From assembly GCF_030814435.1 (NCBI RefSeq), contig NZ_JAUSUW010000006.1, positions 62,001-126,000 of the forward strand: a stretch of 64,000 nt of DNA, given 5' to 3'. This document shows, one piece after another, positions 58,800-64,000 of the stretch. Made by a program: the position numbers and the translations under genes. How positions within the stretch are numbered: the stretch's first letter is position 1; each line of letters begins with the position of its first letter. The notes below the pieces were generated by a model, which saw only the letters and a program-made list of their open reading frames with translations, did no database searches and was not told the origin of the DNA. This stretch comes from Peteryoungia aggregata LMG 23059 (lineage in GTDB: Bacteria; Pseudomonadota; Alphaproteobacteria; Rhizobiales; Rhizobiaceae).

Positions 58800-59143
58800 A
58801 GGTGAAGGCTTCTGTTGCCAGGTGCCTTCGGACCCCGCCTTGAGGGGCTAACCCCAAGGACTTAGAGCGGGTTTCCCGCACCGCCATTAGGCAGCGAGAG
58901 CGTAACCCTTAGCGTTGTTGTCGTTTGCAACTACACTTGTGACCCGATAACGGCGGTATCATGCCGAGCAAAAGTTCGATCTTTACGCCCTTGTCGATCC
59001 TATTTCGCCCCCATCAAAAGCCGGTCCGAAGAGACTTCGTCACCGACCGGCTTTTGGTGGAGGCGCCGGGTACCGCCCCCGGGTCCAATAGGTTTATTAC
59101 ACCGACCGTTTATTGCCATAGCCGGAGCAAGCCCCGGCATGGC
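58800..59143 (-). ncRNA. ssrA: Circularly permuted two-piece tmRNA (ssrA)
   Basis: Trans-translation RNA that rescues stalled ribosomes. On the minus strand the acceptor piece (about 59143-59055) comes first. It has a 5' hairpin (59115-59143), a T arm with 5-bp stem CCGGG/CCCGG and ends CGCCTCCACCA at 59055. A transcribed spacer (59054-59013) forms an 11-bp hairpin with AAAAGCCGG arms. The coding piece starts GGGGGCG at 59012, which pairs with CGCCTCC (one G-U) to make the acceptor stem. The tag frame lies at 58887-58928 and later pseudoknot-like hairpins end near 58800. This is the alphaproteobacterial permuted arrangement. Outer boundaries are estimates. Confidence 0.92.
58887..58928 (-). 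other. tmRNA tag reading frame
   Basis: Resume codon GCA followed by the peptide ANDNNAKGYALAA (13 residues including the first Ala) and TAA. The ALAA end is the ClpXP recognition signal. It is close to the Agrobacterium tag as I recall it. Confidence 0.93.
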
Positions 59144-59144
59144 T

Positions 59145-59173
59145 GATATAGGTGTTTCCGTGCCCGATGAAAA
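59145..59173 (-). promoter_or_regulatory. Candidate ssrA promoter
   Basis: Minus-strand TTTTCA (59173-59168), 17-base spacer, TATATC (59150-59145). Transcription would start near the first base of the acceptor hairpin. It lies in the 69-bp gap after the Inh-like gene. Confidence 0.4.
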
Positions 59174-59212
59174 GAGGGCGGATGCACAATCGGACGGGCC
59201 CCGCTTCAACGG

Positions 59213-59935
59213 TCACCTGCACTGGTTGCGAAAGACGATGTAGTCGCCGGTCTGATCACTGAAATACTTGATCACGTAGCCCTTCTGGCCGCCGTCACCG
59301 ACCGGCACCCTGCATCGCAGTCCCCATTGGGTCTGTCGGCAGGCTTCGACGAGGAAGCACTGTCCGACGGCGAACTTGCCGATCACGGGGCTCTTCATGT
59401 CTTCCTTCGAGCGGATGTTGAGCTGATTGAGGGCCTGGACGCGGACCGGTCCGGATGCCGTGCGCGGCGGCGTGACGTCTGCTGCCTGGGCGCAGAGATC
59501 ATTGTCGTAGCGGCGATAGCAGTTTTCGCGGCGACCGGTGGCAGGCTTTTGGGCCTGGGCCGGGGTGCCGATGCGCTGACCGCTCGCCGGCTTCAGGGTG
59601 ACCAGACTGCCGTCGTTCAACTGTCCTGCCAGCACACCGCGCCCCGCCTGCAATGTGGCGATACGAAAGTTGTTCATTCCCATAATGGTCACGCTGTTGC
59701 CGTTCGCAGCCCAGCTCCAGGCAAACGACATCGGTCCAACGCAGGTGAAGGTGGTCGCCTTCAACTGGCCACCCATCGCCTGACCAGAAAGGTTTATCTT
59801 GCAGGCCCCGAGCGGGCCGCCCTCGACGACCCAGTCGCCGACATAGGCTTGCGGCGACTGCGCAGCGGCCGGCGCCGACAGGGCCAGTAGCCCCAGAATC
59901 AGTGAGATTGCCGCAATCGCCGAATGCCTGATCAT
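59213..59935 (-). CDS. Secreted protein with Inh-like and SH3-like domains
   Basis: 240 residues. A Sec signal peptide ends near APAAAQS. Residues about 30-115 resemble an AprI/Inh metalloprotease-inhibitor-type beta-barrel (YVGDWVVEGGPLGACKINLS, FAWSWAANGNSVTIMG). A Pro-rich linker follows, then a C-terminal domain resembling bacterial SH3 (VQALNQLNIRSKEDMKSPVI, GYVIKYFS). At least six Cys suggest disulfides. The combination looks unusual, and domain labels are by eye. GGAGGA five bases upstream supports the ATG at 59935. It is upstream of ssrA on the same strand. Confidence 0.75.
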   Translation of the reverse strand: MIRHSAIAAISLILGLLALSAPAAAQSPQAYVGDWVVEGGPLGACKINLSGQAMGGQLKATTFTCVGPMSFAWSWAANGNSVTIMGMNNFRIATLQAGRGVLAGQLNDGSLVTLKPASGQRIGTPAQAQKPATGRRENCYRRYDNDLCAQAADVTPPRTASGPVRVQALNQLNIRSKEDMKSPVIGKFAVGQCFLVEACRQTQWGLRCRVPVGDGGQKGYVIKYFSDQTGDYIVFRNQCR

Positions 59936-60179
59936 GCTGTCCTCCGTCTTTCGCGGCGCCAAGCACTGCAGGCCGCATGGAAGGTGCATGCATCAATGAT
60001 GCCCGCGCGGCTTCAAAGTCCAAACTCTGCAGGCATCGGCGTCGAGACGTCTCAGGGCTGGCAGTCTCATCGATCCATCGACATATGCGCGCTTCGAACG
60101 GGGAAAAACTTCCGACCGCATTGGATCACTGCAGCGGAGGCGGTAGTATGTAGTCAACAGCGACTCATGATGGACCCCC

Positions 60180-60974
60180 ATGCACCAGTATCACGACCTC
60201 CTTCGCCACGTGCTGGAGAATGGTAGCGACCGCGGCGACCGTACCGGTACTGGCACGCGCTCCGTCTTCGGCCACCAGATGCGTTTCGACCTCGCCGACG
60301 GATTTCCAGTTGTCACGACCAAGCGGCTGCACCTGAAGTCGATCATCCATGAGCTGCTCTGGTTCCTGAAGGGCGACACCAACATCCGGTACCTCAAGGA
60401 GAACGGGGTCAGCATCTGGGACGAGTGGGCGGATGAAAATGGCGATCTCGGCCCGGTCTACGGCGCGCAGTGGCGCTCCTGGCCAGACTATGACGGCGGG
60501 CACATCGACCAGATGGCGCGGCTCATCGAGGGCCTCAAGACCAATCCGAATTCGCGTCGGCACATTGTGACCGCCTGGAATCCGGCGCTTGTCGACGAAA
60601 TGGCGTTGCCGCCCTGCCATTGCCTGTTCCAGTTCTACGTGGCGGACGGGCGTCTCTCCTGTCAGCTCTACCAGCGTTCTGCCGACATCTTCCTCGGCGT
60701 ACCCTTCAACATCGCATCCTATGCGCTGCTGACGATGATGATGGCGCAGGTCACGGGGCTGGAACCGGGCGAATTCGTGCATACGCTCGGCGACGCGCAT
60801 CTTTATGCCAACCATTTCGACCAGGCGAAGCTGCAATTGACGCGCACGCCGAAGGCGCTTCCTGTCATGAAGCTCAATCCCGAGGTCAAGGATCTCTTTT
60901 CGTTCAGGTACGAGGACTTCACGCTGATCGGCTACGAGGCCGATGCCAGCATCCAGGCACCGATCGCCGTCTAG
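60180..60974 (+). CDS. thyA: ThyA, thymidylate synthase
   Basis: Methylates dUMP to dTMP using methylene-tetrahydrofolate. The 264-residue product, the E. coli length, has the catalytic Cys146 in [10 protein letters not shown], the dUMP-binding [19 protein letters not shown] and [12 protein letters not shown], all invariant in ThyA. The ATG at 60180 has no clear ribosome binding site, so it may be translated at low level or leaderless. folA follows after 22 bp. Confidence 0.97.
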   Translation: MHQYHDLLRHVLENGSDRGDRTGTGTRSVFGHQMRFDLADGFPVVTTKRLHLKSIIHELLWFLKGDTNIRYLKENGVSIWDEWADENGDLGPVYGAQWRSWPDYDGGHIDQMARLIEGLKTNPNSRRHIVTAWNPALVDEMALPPCHCLFQFYVADGRLSCQLYQRSADIFLGVPFNIASYALLTMMMAQVTGLEPGEFVHTLGDAHLYANHFDQAKLQLTRTPKALPVMKLNPEVKDLFSFRYEDFTLIGYEADASIQAPIAV

Positions 60975-60996
60975 GCGAGGCGAGGGCATATCCGGC

Positions 60997-61518
60997 ATGG
61001 GGCGCATCAAAATCACCATCATCGTGGCCGTGTCGGAGAACGGCGTGATCGGCCGTGACGGCGACATGCCATGGAGGCTTTCGACAGACCTGAAGCGGTT
61101 CAGGGCGCTCAGCATGGGCAAGCCGCTGGTGATGGGGCGCAAGACGTTCGAATCCGTCGGCTCGAAGCCTTTGCCGGGTCGTCCCCACGTGATCGTCAGC
61201 CGCAGTCACAGCTTCGATATGCCCGGTGTCGAGACGGTCGGAAGTCTGGGGGCGGCGTTGGAGCGCGCCACGGCGCTCGCCGAACAGAGCGGTGTTGACG
61301 AGGTCTGCGTGGTCGGTGGCGGCGAGATCTATCGTCAGGCCATCGACCTTGCGGATGTGTTGCATGTCACACATGTCGAGACCGTTGTCGACGGGGACAC
61401 CACGTTTCCACCCGTTGACCCCGGGATATTCGAATGCATCGCGGAAACGCGCATTCCGGCCGGTGAGAAGGACAATTACCCCACTCGCTACGCGATATAC
61501 CGTCGCAGGGACGCCTGA
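60997..61518 (+). CDS. folA: FolA, dihydrofolate reductase
   Basis: NADPH-dependent enzyme that regenerates tetrahydrofolate, complementing ThyA. The 173-residue product has AVSENGVIGRDGDMPWRLSTDLKRF (split here for length: VSENGVIGRDGDMPW is the active-site loop), LVMGRKTFESVG, and VVGGGEIYRQAI. These match DHFR. The ATG at 60997 gives the standard N-terminus. It is downstream of thyA and ahead of the hflK promoter region. Confidence 0.95.
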   Translation: MGRIKITIIVAVSENGVIGRDGDMPWRLSTDLKRFRALSMGKPLVMGRKTFESVGSKPLPGRPHVIVSRSHSFDMPGVETVGSLGAALERATALAEQSGVDEVCVVGGGEIYRQAIDLADVLHVTHVETVVDGDTTFPPVDPGIFECIAETRIPAGEKDNYPTRYAIYRRRDA

Positions 61519-61564
61519 TAACGCAAAATTTGCCCTTTCCGATGAAGAAGTTGACCCCCTCGCG

Positions 61565-61593
61565 TTGAAAGGCGAGGCTGCGATACCTATAAA
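61565..61593 (+). promoter_or_regulatory. Candidate promoter of hflKC
   Basis: TTGAAA (61565-61570), exactly 17 bases, TATAAA (61588-61593), about 79 bp upstream of hflK. It agrees well with a housekeeping-type promoter, and CCTATAAA also resembles the -10 of alphaproteobacterial heat-shock promoters. Confidence 0.5.
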
Positions 61594-61671
61594 CCACTGG
61601 AACCTCATGCATGTCGATCGATCGGTCGGCGGGCGGAGGACTTGGGAGCTTTTCACAGCAAAGAGGTATTG

Positions 61672-62805
61672 ATGCCCTGGAGCAATCAAAACGGCGGCGG
61701 CGGCGGTCCATGGGGCGGCGGTGGCGGCGGCGGTAACAATCAGGGCCCCTGGGGGCAGGGGCCGAACCGGCCGCGCGGCAATGGCGGCGGCGGCGGTGGC
61801 AACCAGCCTCCGGATCTCGAAGACCTGATCCGGCGCGGCCAGGATCGATTGAAGAACGTCATCCCCGGCGGCTTCAACGGTGGCGCCTTCGTGATCGTCG
61901 GTATCGTCCTGGTCGCCTTCTGGCTGATCCAGGCCGTGTACACTGTGCAGCCGGACGAGCGCGGTGTCGAACTGCGCTTCGGCAAGCCGAAGGCAGAGGT
62001 TGCGATGCCCGGCCTGCATTTCCATCTCTGGCCGGTCGAATCGGTCGAGATCGTGAAGGTCACGGAGCAGCAGCAGAATGTCGGCAGCCGGCCGACTTCG
62101 AACAATCCGGGCGCCGGTCTGATGCTCAGCGGCGATCAGAACATTGTCAGCGTTCAGTTCTCGGTGCTTTACACCGTGTCCGACCCGCAGTCCTATCTCT
62201 TCAACCTCGAAGATCCGACCCAGACCCTGCAGCAGGTTGCCGAAAGCGCCATGCGTGAAGTGGTCGGTCGCCGTCCGGCACAGGACGTCTTCCGCGACAA
62301 TCGTGAAGAGATCTCGACGCAGGTCCGCGACATCATTCAGGGCACCATGGATACCTATGGCGCCGGCATCGCGATCAACGCGGTTCCGATCGAGGACGCT
62401 GCTCCTCCGCGCGAAGTGGCAGAAGCCTTCGAAGAAGTTCAGCGCGCCCAGCAGGACGAAGACCGCTTCGTCGAAGAGGCCAACCAATACGCCAACCAGC
62501 GTCTTGGTCAGGCTCGAGGCCAGGCCGCCCAGATCCGCGAAGAGGCAGCCGCCTATAAGGATCAGGTGGTGAAGGAAGCGGAAGGTGAGGCTCAGCGCTT
62601 CATTTCGATCTATGACGAATACGTCAAGGCGCCAGACGTGACGCGCCAGCGTATCTATCTGGAAACCATGGAGAATGTCCTGCGCAATTCGAACAAGGTG
62701 ATCATCGACGAGAAGCAGGGGGTCGTGCCTTACCTGCCGCTCAACGAAATCACGCGTCAGCCGGCCAACCAGCCGGCAGGCCAGTCGACGACCGGAGGGA
62801 ACTGA
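61672..62805 (+). CDS. hflK: HflK, SPFH-domain regulator of FtsH
   Basis: Membrane protein that, with HflC, forms a large cage around the FtsH protease and modulates its activity. The 377-residue product has a Gly/Asn/Gln-rich N-terminus (about 5-45), one membrane segment (about 65-85), an SPFH/band-7 domain (VQPDERGVELRFGKPK onward) and a long coiled-coil. GAGG five bases upstream of the ATG at 61672 supports the start. The next gene, hflC, is 1 bp away. Confidence 0.95.
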   Translation: MPWSNQNGGGGGPWGGGGGGGNNQGPWGQGPNRPRGNGGGGGGNQPPDLEDLIRRGQDRLKNVIPGGFNGGAFVIVGIVLVAFWLIQAVYTVQPDERGVELRFGKPKAEVAMPGLHFHLWPVESVEIVKVTEQQQNVGSRPTSNNPGAGLMLSGDQNIVSVQFSVLYTVSDPQSYLFNLEDPTQTLQQVAESAMREVVGRRPAQDVFRDNREEISTQVRDIIQGTMDTYGAGIAINAVPIEDAAPPREVAEAFEEVQRAQQDEDRFVEEANQYANQRLGQARGQAAQIREEAAAYKDQVVKEAEGEAQRFISIYDEYVKAPDVTRQRIYLETMENVLRNSNKVIIDEKQGVVPYLPLNEITRQPANQPAGQSTTGGN

Positions 62806-62806
62806 C

Positions 62807-63745
62807 ATGCAAAACCGTCTTCCCTATTTCATCGTCGCTCTCGGCGTTGCGCTCTTTTTCGTCTATTCGTCGATCTTCGTGGTCAACGAACGCGAACAGG
62901 CCATCGTGTTGCGCTTCGGCCAAATCCAAGACGTCAAGGCCGAGCCGGGCATCTACTTCAAGCTGCCCTTCGCCTTCATGGATGCCGACCGCGTCCAGTA
63001 TGTCGAAGACCGTGCGCTCCGTTTCGACCTGCCGAACATCCGTGTTCAGGTGCGTGGCGGTGCCTTCTATGAAGTCGACGCTTTCGCCGTCTATCGCATC
63101 ACCGATGCCCGTCGCTTCCGCGAAACGGTCTCGGCCGATCGGGAAGCCGCCGAATCGCGTCTGCGCACCCGTCTCGATGCAGCGCTTCGCCGTGTTTACG
63201 GTCTGCGCAACTTCGATGCCGCCCTTTCCGAAGAGCGTGGTTCGATGATGTCGGACGTGCGCAACGATCTTCAGGCGGCAGCCGAAAGCCTCGGCCTGCA
63301 GGTCACCGATGTCCGCATCCGCCGCACAGACCTGACGCAGGAAGTCTCGCAGCAGACCTTCCAGCGCATGAAGGCCGAGCGTCTTGCCGAAGCGGAACTG
63401 ATCCGTGCCCGTGGTAACGAAGAAAGCCAGCGTCGCCGGGCGATCGCCGACCGTCAGGTCGTCGAGCTCCAGGCCGAAGCGCAGCGTGATTCGGAAATCC
63501 TGCGCGGTGAAGGCGATGCCCAGCGCAACAGCATCTTCGCCGATGCCTTCCAGCGCGACCCGGCCTTCTTCGAGTTCTATCGCTCGATGCGCGCCTATGT
63601 TGCTTCGATGAGCAACCAGGGTACGACGATGGTGCTTTCGCCGGACAGCGACTTCTTCCGCTTCTTCAACAGCGGGGTCGGAACTGGTGGGGCAGGACAA
63701 GCTGTCCCTACACCGGTGACACCGCCGGCGGCGGTCGGCAACTGA
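62807..63745 (+). CDS. hflC: HflC, SPFH-domain partner of HflK
   Basis: Partner of HflK in the FtsH-regulating complex. The 312-residue protein starts with a membrane anchor (about 5-27), then SIFVVNEREQAIVLRFGQI, the SPFH domain, and coiled-coil with MKAERLAEAELIRARGNEE. The ATG lies 1 bp after the hflK stop and is preceded by GGAGGG. A small DUF2065 gene follows after 4 bp. Confidence 0.96.
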   Translation: MQNRLPYFIVALGVALFFVYSSIFVVNEREQAIVLRFGQIQDVKAEPGIYFKLPFAFMDADRVQYVEDRALRFDLPNIRVQVRGGAFYEVDAFAVYRITDARRFRETVSADREAAESRLRTRLDAALRRVYGLRNFDAALSEERGSMMSDVRNDLQAAAESLGLQVTDVRIRRTDLTQEVSQQTFQRMKAERLAEAELIRARGNEESQRRRAIADRQVVELQAEAQRDSEILRGEGDAQRNSIFADAFQRDPAFFEFYRSMRAYVASMSNQGTTMVLSPDSDFFRFFNSGVGTGGAGQAVPTPVTPPAAVGN

Positions 63746-63749
63746 CCTG

Positions 63750-63935
63750 ATGGATGACCTGTTCGCAGGGATCGCCATCTTTCTGATCATCGAGGGGCTG
63801 GCCTATGCGCTGGCCCCTCGTTTTCTTGTGCGCATGGCAAGACTTCTGCCGCACATTCCTGAGGAGCAGTTGCGACTGCTTGGCCTTACGGCCGTGACCT
63901 TCGGCGCCGCAATGTTGTGGTTGCTGCGCGGCTGA
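63750..63935 (+). CDS. DUF2065 family small membrane protein
   Basis: 61 residues, two hydrophobic segments, with the family pattern AIFLIIEGLAYALAPR and LLGLTAVTFGAAMLWLLRG. Function unknown; genes of this family commonly follow hflC, often before degP, which would lie beyond the window. The ATG at 63750 is 4 bp after the hflC stop, which suggests translational coupling. Confidence 0.85.
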   Translation: MDDLFAGIAIFLIIEGLAYALAPRFLVRMARLLPHIPEEQLRLLGLTAVTFGAAMLWLLRG

Positions 63936-64000
63936 CAAGATCTGGTCGCAAGCTGCGGTTAGAGCTATTCCGGGAATTGTGATTTTGCCTTTGCCCATTC

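Noticed and set aside
59000..59209. 69-codon minus-strand frame across the acceptor piece of tmRNA
   Set aside because: The DNA is explained by tmRNA secondary structure and the CCA end.
60919..62808. 629-codon open frame antisense to folA and hflK
   Set aside because: Shadow frame; folA and hflK motifs are on the + strand.

Overview
The window is a GC-rich chromosomal segment of an alphaproteobacterium, most probably a member of the Rhizobiaceae (Rhizobium/Agrobacterium group). The evidence is: an FtsZ of about 580 residues with a long Pro/Ala-rich linker; a circularly permuted two-piece tmRNA gene; an alphaproteobacterial-type SspB; small rhizobial families (DUF1127, DUF2164, DUF4169, DUF6074, DUF2065); and the order thyA-folA-hflK-hflC. 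No insertion sequence, prophage, CRISPR array, rRNA or ordinary tRNA gene was recognised. The family assignment is inference from gene content and not from a database search.

Region 1 (1-17.1 kb) is the division and cell wall cluster, all on the + strand: murE (5' truncated by the window edge), murF, mraY, murD, ftsW, murG, murC, murB, a membrane diguanylate cyclase, ddl, ftsQ, ftsA, ftsZ, then lpxC. Most junctions overlap or nearly touch. The diguanylate cyclase interrupts the order between murB and ddl, and a hairpin covers its ribosome binding site. Clear terminators follow ftsZ and lpxC. Region 2 (17.2-24.5 kb) carries bamD, recN, a cardiolipin synthase, an endonuclease/exonuclease/phosphatase-fold protein and ligA. 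A second diguanylate cyclase with the same architecture converges on ligA.

Region 3 (25-36.5 kb) mixes accessory and housekeeping genes: a DEAD-box RNA helicase with a repeat-rich tail, a GNAT acetyltransferase, a DEDDh exonuclease, creA, a small secreted protein, an mcp-cheW pair, a DUF2189 membrane protein, a 51-residue membrane protein, a SCO-type copper chaperone and prmA. Region 4 (36.5-47.5 kb) holds a DUF1127 gene, an M24 aminopeptidase P, azlCD, DUF2164, panBC, pncA, a DUF6074 protein, a family 25 glycosyltransferase, tdk and a UvrD/PcrA-type helicase. Several convergent pairs in this region are separated by 0-5 bp.

Region 5 (47.8-57.6 kb) carries an RND efflux adaptor and pump, a D-lactate/glycolate-type FAD dehydrogenase and a 1254-residue AsmA-like protein. 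Region 6 (57.6-64 kb) contains a ribbon-helix-helix protein, DUF4169, sspB, the permuted ssrA (tmRNA) gene, a secreted Inh/SH3-like protein, thyA, folA, hflK, hflC and DUF2065. The sspB-ssrA neighbourhood links trans-translation tagging with the adaptor that delivers tagged proteins to ClpXP. The hflKC genes add membrane protease control.

No wholly new multi-gene system is evident. The best leads are the diguanylate cyclase inside the cell wall operon with its SD-masking hairpin, the paralogous cyclase pair with degenerate I-sites, the ssrA/sspB neighbourhood, candidate CtrA-like and LexA-like sites, and structured non-coding DNA in the 600-bp gap at 25.3-25.9 kb.
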